Below, in pieces: positions 8,526 through 16,789 of a stretch of 64,000 nucleotides of DNA. The DNA comes from Candidatus Methylopumilus turicensis (lineage in GTDB: Bacteria > Pseudomonadota > Gammaproteobacteria > Burkholderiales > Methylophilaceae), in assembly GCF_000953015.1 (NCBI RefSeq), contig NZ_LN794158.1, positions 744,001 to 808,000 of the forward strand. The letters are read 5' to 3'. How positions within the stretch are numbered: position 1 is the stretch's first letter; each line of letters begins with the position of its first letter. The notes beneath the pieces are model-generated. The model was not told where the DNA came from, made no database searches, and saw only the letters and a program-made list of their open reading frames with translations. Made by a program: the position numbers and the translations under genes.

Positions 8526-9293
8526 TTATTGATTAGATTTCTTTACATGCAGTCCACATTCTTTGCTGGTTGGGTCTTCCCACCACCAGCGACCAGCACG
8601 GACATCTTCACCCATTGCGACGGCACGTGTGCAAGGCGCACAGCCAATGCTCGGGTAGAAAGCGTCATGCAATTTGTTATATGGCACCTCATGAAGGCGA
8701 ATATATGCCCACACTTCTTGTTCGGTCCAATCGCTCAGCGGATTGAATTTTTCTAGCTTATTGCCTTCATCAAACTCTTGCACAGGCAAATTAGCGCGAG
8801 TTGTGGCTTGCTCTGCACGCATGCCTGTAATCCAAGCTTGTTTGCCATTGAGTGCGCGTTGAAGCGGCTCTACTTTACGCATGTGGCAGCAGGCTTTGCG
8901 TAAATCAATGCTTTCGTAAAAGGCGTTGATGCCTTTTGTTTCTACGTATTGTTCAACCACTTCATGCTTAGGGAAGTAGACTTTAAGCTTGGTGCTATAA
9001 GTACTTTCGGCTTCAGCCATCAAGGTGTAGGTTTCAGCAGGTAAGCGACCAGTATCTAATGAGAATATCTCAATAGCTAGTTTTTCGCGCATGATGATAT
9101 CAGTCAGCACCATATCTTCAGCACCAAAGCTGTTAGCAAAGGTGATCGCTGGGAAAGTGGTCGCAGCTTCTTTAAGTAAGCTTAATACTTGTGCGCGCTT
9201 GGTTGTGACTGATGCCTTTAGTGCATCTGTGAGTTCTGGGCTTGTCGCTGGGTTTTTAGCCGCTGAACGAATCATGGATACGTCGCCGAACAT
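8526..9293 (-). CDS. cysH: Assimilatory adenylyl-sulfate (APS) reductase
   Basis: CysH reduces activated sulfate to sulfite with thioredoxin. The Cys135-Cys136 and Cys218/Cys221 pairs are the 4Fe-4S ligands that mark plant-type/bacterial APS reductases rather than PAPS reductases, and Cys246 in ECGLH is the catalytic residue. No cysC kinase is seen nearby, agreeing with APS as the substrate. I prefer ATG 9293, which overlaps the stop of the upstream DUF934 gene as TAATG and has CAGGAC about nine bases before it; an upstream ATG at 9314 adds seven residues but lacks a binding site. Confidence 0.93.
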   Translation of the reverse strand: MFGDVSMIRSAAKNPATSPELTDALKASVTTKRAQVLSLLKEAATTFPAITFANSFGAEDMVLTDIIMREKLAIEIFSLDTGRLPAETYTLMAEAESTYSTKLKVYFPKHEVVEQYVETKGINAFYESIDLRKACCHMRKVEPLQRALNGKQAWITGMRAEQATTRANLPVQEFDEGNKLEKFNPLSDWTEQEVWAYIRLHEVPYNKLHDAFYPSIGCAPCTRAVAMGEDVRAGRWWWEDPTSKECGLHVKKSNQ

Positions 9294-9892
9294 TAGCGAT
9301 TTGTCCTGCGCCAAGCTGGTTGCGCAATATCAACGGCGCCTTGGTATGGCTCGCTGAAGTCTTTAAGGCTTGCCAAAGCTTCAGTGGCTGAGCGGTCAGC
9401 GCGGATTAAGTAGCTATTAAAGCCTGAGCGCTTCAGGAAGAATAATTGATCGCGAAGTACATCGCCAACAGCGCGCAATTCATTTTTAAAGCCGTAGCGT
9501 GTGCGGAGTAGGTTGCCAATGGTGAAAATGCGGCCATCAGCAAAGCGCTCGACATACACAGCGACTAAAGCAAAAGCGTTGATGTCTTTTACTTCGGTAA
9601 TCACATCTTCAATGGCTTCGTGTGTGGCAATTAACAGGCCAACTTCACCTTGGCTAACACGGCTAGCAAGCGCGTCTTTATTGGTGCGCCAAACAGCGAA
9701 AGGCACTAACACTTTGCCAGCAGGAATTTGCGTTGCGGCAATTTGCTCAGCAGAGAAGGTTTCTTCACCTGTGAGCTTAAATAGCACCACTTTGCCTGCT
9801 TGTTTGCGAACGGTTTCTTCGCCTAAAGTTGGTGGGGTAACGCGAGTCCATTCATCAGCAACGATAGCATTGTATTTAATTAAATTAGACAT
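9293..9892 (-). CDS. DUF934 sulfur-assimilation accessory protein
   Basis: This 199-residue soluble protein matches the DUF934 family, regularly found between sulfite reductase and cysH in proteobacteria. Its biochemical role is not established; a part in electron delivery to, or assembly of, the siroheme sulfite reductase is a common guess. I chose ATG 9892, which overlaps the end of the sulfite reductase gene by eight bases; the frame stays open further upstream but only inside that gene. Its stop overlaps the cysH start, so the three are translationally coupled. Confidence 0.88.
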   Translation of the reverse strand: MSNLIKYNAIVADEWTRVTPPTLGEETVRKQAGKVVLFKLTGEETFSAEQIAATQIPAGKVLVPFAVWRTNKDALASRVSQGEVGLLIATHEAIEDVITEVKDINAFALVAVYVERFADGRIFTIGNLLRTRYGFKNELRAVGDVLRDQLFFLKRSGFNSYLIRADRSATEALASLKDFSEPYQGAVDIAQPAWRRTNR

Positions 9893-11555
9893 TTGCTGTC
9901 TCCTTGCTCGCATATACGTGTGCTTTGAATGGCGGCACACCGATACGGCGCACGGTATCAATAAAGCGCTCTTCAGGCGTACGTTCTTTGATGTAAACCT
10001 CAATCAAGCGTTGAACTACACCTGGCATTTCGTCTGCTGAGAACGATGGGCCAATCACTGAGCCGATGCTTGCATCATTGCCTTGTTTGCCGCCAATGGT
10101 GACTTGGTACCATTCTGAGCCATCTTTATCCACGCCCAAAATCCCAATATGGCCAACGTGATGGTGACCGCAGGCATTCATACATCCAGAGATGTTAAGT
10201 TCTAGATCGCCAATGTCATGCAAGTAATCGAGGTTGTCGAATTGCATTTGGATGGCTTCAGCGATAGGAATGCTCTTTGCGTTAGCGAGTGAGCAAAAGT
10301 CGCCGCCTGGGCAGCAAATAATGTCGGTGAGTAAGCCGATGTTTGGCGTTGCCAAACCAGCAGCGCGTGCTTTTTCCCAAAGCGGGAAAAGGTCACTGAG
10401 TTTTACATCCGCTAAAATCAAGTTTTGTTTGTGCGATGCACGTAGCTCACCAAAGCTGTAAGCGTCAGCCAAATCAGCTACTACGGCCATTTGCTCTGAT
10501 GTGATGTCGCCAGGCGCATGACCATGAGGTTTGAGTGAAAGCGTGACAGCGCGGTAGCCCGCTTGTTTGTGGGCGTGAACGCAGCGCTTTACCCAAGCCG
10601 CAAACGCGGGGTTGCTAGCGATTGCACTATCAAAGCTTGCGTCGTGTGCTGGCAAGTTCTCGTAAGGCATCGCTTCAAAATGTTGGCCAACGCGAGCTAA
10701 TTCAGCTTCGGTAATTGTGTTTGGATTGTCTTTTAGGTGTAGCCATTCAGCCTCAACTTGTTGTTTGAAGTCTTCAATACCTAAGGCTTTCACCAAAATC
10801 TTAATGCGTGCTTTGTAAGCGTTGTCACGACGGCCGTGAATGTTGTAAACGCGGATAATCGCTTCGCAATAAGTGAGGGCATGTTGCCACTCCAAATGCT
10901 CTCGAATGACTGTGCCCAAAATTGGTGTGCGACCTAAACCGCCGCCCACCCATACTTTAATCGCTGTTTCGCCTTTAGCATCTTTGTAGAACTCCATGCC
11001 TATGTCGTGGGCTTGCACAATGGCACGGTCTTGCTCGGTGCCAGATACTGCAATTTTGAATTTGCGCGGCAATAATGCGAACTCGGGATGGAATGTGCTC
11101 CATTGACGCATGACTTCAGCCATTGCACGTGGGTCAATCACTTCATCCGGCGCAACGCCAGCGAATTGGTCTGTGGTGATGTTGCGGATGCAATTGCCAG
11201 AGGTCTGAATAGCGTGCATCTCAACAGTGGCAAGTTCAGCCAAAATCTCAGGCACATCCTCTAGCTTAGGCCAGTTAAGTTGTAGGTTTTGACGGGTACT
11301 GAAATGGCCGTAGGCTTTGTCGTATTTTTGAGCGATGTCGCCAAGTTTACGTAGTTGTTTAGATGACAACATGCCATAAGGCACCGCGATGCGAAGCATC
11401 GGTGCTTGGCGTTGAATATATAAGCCGTTTTGTAAACGAAGAGGGCGGAACTCATCTTCAGAAAGTTCGCCAGCGAGGTAGCGATTGGTCTGGTCGCGAT
11501 ATTGGGCGACACGTTCGTTTACGAGTTGTTGGTCAATGGCGTCGTATTTATACAT
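9885..11555 (-). CDS. cysI: Siroheme nitrite/sulfite reductase (CysI-type)
   Basis: This 556-residue hemoprotein reduces sulfite to sulfide for cysteine synthesis. It has the duplicated ferredoxin-like/siroheme domain architecture, with the first HFSTRQNLQLNW signature near residues 83-94 and the C-terminal cluster motif: a Cys pair in CCPGGDFC and a second in SGCMNACGHH. Context (cysH, cysD, cysN) argues for sulfite rather than nitrite. No cysJ flavoprotein gene is in the window, so the electron donor, flavoprotein or ferredoxin, is unknown. It lies 102 bases after the TauE-type gene. Confidence 0.9.
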   Translation of the reverse strand: MYKYDAIDQQLVNERVAQYRDQTNRYLAGELSEDEFRPLRLQNGLYIQRQAPMLRIAVPYGMLSSKQLRKLGDIAQKYDKAYGHFSTRQNLQLNWPKLEDVPEILAELATVEMHAIQTSGNCIRNITTDQFAGVAPDEVIDPRAMAEVMRQWSTFHPEFALLPRKFKIAVSGTEQDRAIVQAHDIGMEFYKDAKGETAIKVWVGGGLGRTPILGTVIREHLEWQHALTYCEAIIRVYNIHGRRDNAYKARIKILVKALGIEDFKQQVEAEWLHLKDNPNTITEAELARVGQHFEAMPYENLPAHDASFDSAIASNPAFAAWVKRCVHAHKQAGYRAVTLSLKPHGHAPGDITSEQMAVVADLADAYSFGELRASHKQNLILADVKLSDLFPLWEKARAAGLATPNIGLLTDIICCPGGDFCSLANAKSIPIAEAIQMQFDNLDYLHDIGDLELNISGCMNACGHHHVGHIGILGVDKDGSEWYQVTIGGKQGNDASIGSVIGPSFSADEMPGVVQRLIEVYIKERTPEERFIDTVRRIGVPPFKAHVYASKETANV

Positions 11556-11634
11556 TTTTATTCAATTTTTCAAAGAGGCAATATTTTAATTCAAAACCCG
11601 CTTGGTTTCACGTTTTTCTTGGTATTCAATAATG

Positions 11635-11664
11635 GCATTAAGTCTTGTTAATGAGGCTTAATGC
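11635..11664 (-). other. Stem-loop at the end of the TauE-type gene
   Basis: GCATTAAG (11635-11642) pairs with CTTAATGC (11657-11664) around a 14-base loop, straddling the stop codon of the exporter gene. No T-run follows on the minus strand, so RNA processing or a regulator site in the cys leader is as likely as termination. Confidence 0.35.
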
Positions 11665-12428
11665 AATACCAATTTAAAGCCGACATAAATCAAAATGGCT
11701 GACAGAGCGATACGTATCCAATGTTCGGCTACTTTTGCGCTCAAATGACTGCCAATGTAGATGCCAGGAATTGAACCAATCAATAAGGTGCCAAGCAAGT
11801 TGTAATCAACCGTACCAAGACTAGCATGCCCGAGGCCTGCCACTAGGGTTAATGGCACGGCATGGGCAATGTCGGTGCCGACGATAGTAGTAATCTTTTT
11901 ATGAGGATAGAGCACAATCAGGGCAGTAACGCCCAAAGCACCGGCGCCGACCGAAGTAAGTGTGACAAGGCCGCCAAGCACAATACCAAGCACCACAGTG
12001 CTTGATGCAACGTACTTTTCAGGAATGAGACTCTCTTTTGACAACAGGCTCATAAGTTTCGTCCGAAGGAGAACCGCGACGGAAGTGATAATTAAGGCGA
12101 TTCCTAAGCTGAACTTGATGGTGGCGATTGCTTCAGTAGAATCTACGTTGATTGAGCGAAGAAACAAGATGGTGGCGAATGAAGCTGGCACACTGCCTGC
12201 TGCAAGCAGTTTAACGATCCGCCAATCTATATTCCCTAGTTTGCCATGTGCAAAGATGCCTACAGATTTGGTGATGGAGGCATATAGTAAATCCGTACCT
12301 ACCGCCAATGCAGGTTTGATATGGAAAAATATCATTAAAATAGGGGTCATCAATGAGCCGCCACCTACGCCTGTTAGCCCCACTAAAAATCCGACAATAA
12401 ATCCTGCGATGATGAATCCGAAGTCCAT
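11658..12428 (-). CDS. TauE/SafE family sulfite/organosulfonate exporter
   Basis: This 256-residue inner-membrane protein has seven to eight hydrophobic helices and the TauE/SafE hallmark GLTGVGGGSLMTP (residues about 17-29), repeated in variant form as TSVGAGALG in the second half. Family members are proposed to move sulfite or related anions. Position at the head of the sulfate operon and opposite cysB suggests it manages sulfite or sulfate flux here, but the direction of transport cannot be read from sequence. Confidence 0.85.
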   Translation of the reverse strand: MDFGFIIAGFIVGFLVGLTGVGGGSLMTPILMIFFHIKPALAVGTDLLYASITKSVGIFAHGKLGNIDWRIVKLLAAGSVPASFATILFLRSINVDSTEAIATIKFSLGIALIITSVAVLLRTKLMSLLSKESLIPEKYVASSTVVLGIVLGGLVTLTSVGAGALGVTALIVLYPHKKITTIVGTDIAHAVPLTLVAGLGHASLGTVDYNLLGTLLIGSIPGIYIGSHLSAKVAEHWIRIALSAILIYVGFKLVLH

Positions 12429-12553
12429 GAGTATTCCTAAAACAATGGGTTTTTACTTAGATTTAAACAGCGCATAGTATAAGTGATGAAATATGTTGTT
12501 TTTATAACAATTTATTCTTAGTATATATCCCTTGATTATAAAGGCGTGATGAA
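12429..12553. promoter_or_regulatory. Divergent promoter region, TauE-type gene and cysB
   Basis: This 125-base AT-rich spacer separates divergently transcribed genes, so promoters for both must lie here. TTATAACAATTTATTCTTA at 12501-12520 resembles the loose AT-rich sites used by CysB-type regulators, but such sites are degenerate and I give this little weight. Confidence 0.4.
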
Positions 12554-13471
12554 ATGAAATTACATCAATTAAAGTACGTCAGTGAGGTGGTGAGGCAGGG
12601 GTTGAATATATCACTAGCTGCAGATGCGCTTCATACATCACAGCCTGGGGTGAGTAAGCAGATTCAATTGCTGGAGCAAGAGTTGAATATACAGATATTT
12701 CAGCGCCATGGCAAACGTTTGACCGGAGTGACCGCGCCTGGTCAACACATTGTGGATCTCGCTGAGCGTGTGATGCGTGACATGGAAAATATCAAGCGTG
12801 TTGGAGACGAGTTTAGTCACGAGGATATCGGCATGCTCACCATTGCTACTACGCATACCCAAGCCCGCTACCGTTTGCCTGCAGCTGTAAAAGCGTTTAT
12901 GGAAAAGTATCCTGATGTTAAGTTGAATATTCATCAAGGCAATCCAACCCAAGTGGCAGAGCAAGTCGAAAGTGGTGAAGCGGATATTGGGATAGCGACT
13001 GAAGCCATTAGTCACTATGAAAAGATTTTGTGTTTACCGGCGTATCAGTGGAATCGTTGCGTAGTAGTGCCGCCAGGGCATCCCTTAATCAAGGATGTGC
13101 CGCTAACGCTCAAAAAATTAACGCAATACCCATTGATTACCTACGACTTTGCTTTTACGGGCGGTTCGTTGGTCAGTAGTGTGTTTGAACGAGAGGGAAT
13201 GACGCCTAATGTAGTTCTCACAGCGATTGATGCTGATGTGATTAAAACTTACGTGAGTTTAGGATTGGGCGTGGGCTTACTTGCTGGCATGGCTTATGAT
13301 GAAGAACGTGACGCTAATTTGGTGGCTTTGGATGCGAAACATTTGTTTCCAGACAGTGTCACTTATGTTGGAATAAGGCGAGATGCATATTTGCGCAAGT
13401 TTGCTTATGACTTTATACAGTTATTAGCCCCGCATTTTGATCGCAAAGCAGTGACTGAGGCATTGAAATAA
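12554..13471 (+). CDS. cysB: LysR-type regulator CysB
   Basis: This 305-residue protein has an N-terminal winged helix-turn-helix (about residues 18-60, LAADALHTSQPGVSKQIQLLE) and a LysR substrate-binding domain. The beginning MKLHQLKYVSEVV and the THTQARY segment near residue 100 are specific to the CysB/Cbl branch, which senses O-acetylserine/N-acetylserine or sulfate state and activates sulfate-assimilation genes. It is transcribed away from the sulfate operon it most likely controls. Confidence 0.92.
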   Translation: MKLHQLKYVSEVVRQGLNISLAADALHTSQPGVSKQIQLLEQELNIQIFQRHGKRLTGVTAPGQHIVDLAERVMRDMENIKRVGDEFSHEDIGMLTIATTHTQARYRLPAAVKAFMEKYPDVKLNIHQGNPTQVAEQVESGEADIGIATEAISHYEKILCLPAYQWNRCVVVPPGHPLIKDVPLTLKKLTQYPLITYDFAFTGGSLVSSVFEREGMTPNVVLTAIDADVIKTYVSLGLGVGLLAGMAYDEERDANLVALDAKHLFPDSVTYVGIRRDAYLRKFAYDFIQLLAPHFDRKAVTEALK

Positions 13472-13520
13472 CAAAACAATTTGTTACGTTTGTAGGCTGT
13501 GGTTTCCTTATTTTTTCGGG

Positions 13521-13526
13521 TATAAT
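13521..13526 (+). promoter_or_regulatory. Candidate -10 box for tal
   Basis: A perfect TATAAT stands 59 bases before the tal start. The matching -35 position (about 13498-13503) is poor, so this is a moderate call. Confidence 0.45.
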
Positions 13527-13584
13527 CAGACCTCGAAATTATGGTTAGTTCGTCATTTTATTAAGTAATTATTCGGAGAGCAGT

Positions 13585-14538
13585 ATGGCTAATTTATTAG
13601 AACAATTAAAGTCTATGACCACGATCGTGGCTGACACTGGTGACGTTGAAGCGATTAAAAGTGTAAAACCTATCGATGCTACAACAAATCCATCTTTAGT
13701 ATTGAAAGCTAGCCAATTGCCACAATATGCATCGTTGATTGATGAAGCGATTGCTTATGCAAAAGCACAAGGCGGCTCTAAAGCAGAACAAATCGACAAT
13801 GCAGCTGACAAATTAGCTGTGTTGATTGGTACAGAAATCACTAAGGTGGTTCCTGGCCGTATATCCACTGAAGTAGATGCACGTTTGTCATTCAATGTTG
13901 AAAAAATGGTGGCTAAAGGCCGTAAGTTGATCAAGTTATATCAAGACTCTGGCGTAAGCAAAGAGCGCGTATTGATCAAATTAGCTTCAACATGGGAAGG
14001 CATTAAAGCGGGTGAAATTCTTGAAAAAGAAGGCATCCAATGTAACCTCACATTGTTGTTTGGTTTCGGCCAAGCACGCGCTTGCGCAGAAGCTGGCGTA
14101 TTCTTGATTTCACCTTTCGTTGGCCGTATCTTAGACTGGTATAAAGCTAAGAACCCAACCACAGAATACACACAAGAAACTGACCCAGGTGTGGTTTCAG
14201 TACGTGCAATTTATCAGTATTACAAAGAACACGGCTACAAAACTGTTGTGATGGGCGCTTCATTCCGTAACACAGGTGAGTTAATCGCTTTGGCTGGTTG
14301 TGATCGTTTAACTGTTTCACCAAACTTATTGCAAGACTTGGCTGCAACAGAAGGTACTTTGACGCAAGTATTAAAAGATGGCGGCGCAAATAAACCTGCT
14401 CCAGCTCGCTTGACTGAAGAAGAGTTCCGCTTTGCATTGAATGAAGATCCAATGGCGACAGAGAAGCTTGCTGAAGGTATTCGCGGTTTCGTTGTTGACC
14501 AAAACAAACTTGAAGCAGCGCTTGCTGAAAAGCTGTAA
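13585..14538 (+). CDS. tal: Transaldolase
   Basis: Transaldolase moves a dihydroxyacetone unit between sugar phosphates, regenerating ribulose 5-phosphate in the RuMP cycle. The 317-residue, TalB-like enzyme keeps [12 protein letters not shown] near residue 31 and the Schiff-base Lys132 in [20 protein letters not shown] ribosome site precedes the start. It is immediately upstream of hps but with its own terminator-like hairpin and promoter, so the RuMP genes here are neighbours rather than a single operon. Confidence 0.97.
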   Translation: MANLLEQLKSMTTIVADTGDVEAIKSVKPIDATTNPSLVLKASQLPQYASLIDEAIAYAKAQGGSKAEQIDNAADKLAVLIGTEITKVVPGRISTEVDARLSFNVEKMVAKGRKLIKLYQDSGVSKERVLIKLASTWEGIKAGEILEKEGIQCNLTLLFGFGQARACAEAGVFLISPFVGRILDWYKAKNPTTEYTQETDPGVVSVRAIYQYYKEHGYKTVVMGASFRNTGELIALAGCDRLTVSPNLLQDLAATEGTLTQVLKDGGANKPAPARLTEEEFRFALNEDPMATEKLAEGIRGFVVDQNKLEAALAEKL

Positions 14539-14553
14539 GTAATCAATCAGCAG

Positions 14554-14596
14554 AACGCTAGTCGTGATTTTCATGTCTAGCGTTTCGAGTTTTATG
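14554..14596 (+). terminator. Hairpin after tal
   Basis: AACGCTAG (14554-14561) pairs with CTAGCGTT (14577-14584) around a 15-base loop; a modest T-stretch follows at 14590-14593. Confidence 0.5.
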
Positions 14597-14599
14597 GCG

Positions 14600-14627
14600 T
14601 TGACACATTGATTGTTTACGCTATAAG
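14600..14627 (+). promoter_or_regulatory. Sigma70-like promoter of hps
   Basis: A consensus TTGACA at 14600-14605 is followed after 16 bases by TATAAG at 14622-14627. It is the best promoter match I found in the window and would start the hps transcript with an untranslated leader of roughly 75 bases. Confidence 0.7.
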
Positions 14628-14708
14628 ATGTCGATCGAATTTTAAGTTGGTGCTGAAAAGCACTAAATATTAAGTAGTAAAACCTGTAATTAATCGGAGA
14701 AAAGTAAC

Positions 14709-15341
14709 ATGGCACATACACAAATGGCATTAGATTCATTAGACTTTGACGCAACAGTTGCACTTGCTACAGCAACTGCACCACACGTTGACATTCTTGA
14801 AATTGGTACACCATGCATCAAGCACAACGGTATCAAATTGCTTGAAACACTTCGTGCTAAATTCCCAAACAACAAAATCTTAGTTGATTTGAAAACAGCT
14901 GATGCTGGTTTCTACGAAGCTGAGCCATTCTTCAAAGCTGGCGCTGACATCGTTACTGTATTGGGTGTTTCAGACATCGGCACTGTTAAAGGTGTGATCG
15001 ACGTTGCTAACAAGTACGGCAAAAAAGCTCAAGTTGACTTGATCAACGTTGCTGACAAAGTTGCTAAAACTAAAGAAGTTGCAAAATTAGGTGCACACAT
15101 CATCGGTATTCACACTGGTCTTGACCAACAAGCTGCTGGCCAAACACCATTCGCTGACTTAGCTGCTATCGCTGCTTTGAACCTAGGTGTTGAAATCTCT
15201 GTTGCTGGTGGCGTTAAAGCTGCTACAACTGCACAAGTACGTGATGCTGGCGCGACAATCATTGTTGCTGGCGCTGCTATCTACGGTGCTGCTGATCCTG
15301 CTGCAGCTGCTGCAGAAATCACTGCTATCGCTCACGCTTAA
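14709..15341 (+). CDS. hps: 3-hexulose-6-phosphate synthase
   Basis: Hps condenses formaldehyde with ribulose 5-phosphate, the key formaldehyde-fixing step of the RuMP pathway. The 210-residue single-domain TIM barrel belongs to the OMP decarboxylase superfamily, with the DxKxxD motif at Asp60, Lys62 and Asp65. Codons are strongly biased (GCT, AAC, GTT repeats), as expected for a very highly expressed gene. It has its own strong promoter and a strong terminator, and phi follows. Confidence 0.97.
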   Translation: MAHTQMALDSLDFDATVALATATAPHVDILEIGTPCIKHNGIKLLETLRAKFPNNKILVDLKTADAGFYEAEPFFKAGADIVTVLGVSDIGTVKGVIDVANKYGKKAQVDLINVADKVAKTKEVAKLGAHIIGIHTGLDQQAAGQTPFADLAAIAALNLGVEISVAGGVKAATTAQVRDAGATIIVAGAAIYGAADPAAAAAEITAIAHA

Positions 15342-15392
15342 TTAGCGATAAATTCTGAGCTAATTTTAATTGGCTAAGAGTTTATAGAGTTT

Positions 15393-15429
15393 AAAAATCC
15401 CGACACAGCAATGCGTCGGGATTTTTTTT
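15393..15429 (+). terminator. Strong terminator between hps and phi
   Basis: AAAAATCCCGAC (15393-15404) pairs with GTCGGGATTTTT, followed by a T-run to 15429. Because phi begins 46 bases later, phi must rely on read-through or a promoter within this short spacer. Confidence 0.85.
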
Positions 15430-15475
15430 GGTAATATTTGAATTTGCTGGCAAGACAATTAATTAAGGAAATATC

Positions 15476-16009
15476 ATGGATCATCAAAAACTTATCTTAG
15501 ACAAATTAACAGGTATTTTGGCTGTGACTGATAACAAATCAGCACAACTTTTAGAGTTAGTTGAAAAAGCAGGCCGTACATTCATCGGTGGTGCTGGCCG
15601 CTCATTATTGGTTTCACGTTTCTTCGCAATGCGCTTAGTGCATGCTGGTTACAACGTTAATATGATTGGTGAAGTTGTAACACCAGCCATCAAAGCGGGT
15701 GACTTGTTAATTTTAGTTTCAGGTTCTGGCGGTACAGAAACATTGCTTCCATTCGTTAAAAAAGCCAAATCAGTTGGTGCTAAATTGGTTGTCATTTCAA
15801 TGAAAAAATCTTCACCAATGGCTGATGTCGCTGATTTAGTGATTCAAATTGGTCAAGACGATAGCTTCCCATTAACATTGGGTATGCCGATGGGTTCTCA
15901 ATTCGAACTTTCAACATTGATTTTCTTGGAAGGTGCAATTTCTGAGTTGATTCATGCTAAAGGTTTAACTGAAGAAGGCATGCGCGCGCTTCACGCTAAC
16001 TTGGAATAA
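15476..16009 (+). CDS. phi: 6-phospho-3-hexuloisomerase
   Basis: Phi converts hexulose 6-phosphate to fructose 6-phosphate, the second RuMP fixation reaction. The 177-residue protein is a single SIS sugar-isomerase domain, with GGAGRSLLVSRFFAMRL (about residues 38-54) and the VSGSGGTETLLP phosphate-binding loop near residue 80. AAGGAAA precedes the start. It follows hps but is separated from it by a strong terminator, so the two are tuned separately. Confidence 0.96.
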   Translation: MDHQKLILDKLTGILAVTDNKSAQLLELVEKAGRTFIGGAGRSLLVSRFFAMRLVHAGYNVNMIGEVVTPAIKAGDLLILVSGSGGTETLLPFVKKAKSVGAKLVVISMKKSSPMADVADLVIQIGQDDSFPLTLGMPMGSQFELSTLIFLEGAISELIHAKGLTEEGMRALHANLE

Positions 16010-16045
16010 TGGTTGTTTTAAGCTTTCTCTAGCTTTAATCATGCC

Positions 16046-16077
16046 AAAAAAAGCCCGCTTAACTGCGGGCTTTTTTA
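16046..16077. terminator. Terminator between phi and the HisA-like gene
   Basis: AAGCCCGC (16051-16058) pairs with GCGGGCTT (16065-16072), with an A-run before and a T-run after, so it can serve both convergent genes. Confidence 0.85.
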
Positions 16078-16081
16078 TGGT

Positions 16082-16789
16082 TTAAACATGATTCAAGAAT
16101 TCACTTAATCTATTGGCGCTCAGGGTCCCGTTATGCAGTGCGCTCGCAATCAGCACGCCATCAATTCCTAGCATTTTAAGCACTTCTAAATCAGCACTGT
16201 CGCGCACACCGCCAGCCGCATAAATCTTTGATTGCTTAGACTGTTGCTTAATTGCTGAGAGCTTTGTTAAGTCTGGCCCCGTATTGCTGCCAACTTTGTT
16301 AAGTGTCATCACAATCAGATCTTTAGGCCATAAGCTTGCATCGTTTAGGAGTGCTTGGTTACCTTGAAATAAAGCATCTTTGTAATCTAAAGACAGTATG
16401 GCTGTATATTGAGATGCGGATGATAATGCTCGATATTGCTCGATGCTGATTAAGCTCTCAGAGCCTAATACTGGTCTAATGTTGTTAGATTGATAGGACT
16501 TTATCGACGCTTCGTTATCAAAACCTGCATCAAGCAAAATCTCTAATTGAGGAAAGTTATTCGCTATTTCCAGAATATTTTTTTGATGCTGGCCAGTCTT
16601 TTGGATAGCGTTGAGGTCGGCAATGTAGAGTTGTTTGAATGGGTATAATGCAAGTAAGGCTTGAGCGACGTCCAATGGATTGCTTGAGTTGGTCAGTACT
16701 GATTTTATGGGCAAGTATTCGTGTCGATTTCCATGCTTTGCATGAACGACCTGTCCATTCATTAAATCAAGCACGGGAATGATGTTCAT
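16082..16789 (-). CDS. HisA-like (beta/alpha)8-barrel protein of the C1-cofactor cluster
   Basis: This 235-residue protein resembles phosphoribosyl-formimino-AICAR isomerase HisA, of the COG1411-like branch seen beside methanopterin genes in methylotrophs and methanogens. Asp8 in PVLDLMNG matches the HisA acid-base Asp, a second Asp stands in LSLDYKD near residue 135, and the phosphate loop AAGGVRD is near residue 191. It sits at the head of a block making methanofuran- and methanopterin-type cofactors, so it probably isomerises or aldol-cleaves a phosphorylated intermediate there. It is unlikely to be the histidine enzyme, because no other his biosynthesis gene is near (hisS is a tRNA synthetase). 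Confidence 0.8.
   Translation of the reverse strand: MNIIPVLDLMNGQVVHAKHGNRHEYLPIKSVLTNSSNPLDVAQALLALYPFKQLYIADLNAIQKTGQHQKNILEIANNFPQLEILLDAGFDNEASIKSYQSNNIRPVLGSESLISIEQYRALSSASQYTAILSLDYKDALFQGNQALLNDASLWPKDLIVMTLNKVGSNTGPDLTKLSAIKQQSKQSKIYAAGGVRDSADLEVLKMLGIDGVLIASALHNGTLSANRLSEFLNHV

Noticed and set aside
9501-10040. Plus-strand open frame of 179 codons across the DUF934 and sulfite reductase genes
   Set aside because: Low-complexity Ser/Thr/Ala-rich translation typical of antisense to a real gene, and both minus-strand genes are clear.
9885-11555. Nitrite reductase for nitrate assimilation
   Set aside because: The hemoprotein family covers both, but all linked genes belong to sulfate assimilation.
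16082-16789. True histidine enzyme hisA
   Set aside because: Sequence diverges from HisA, and it is isolated from any other histidine gene while sitting with C1-cofactor genes.
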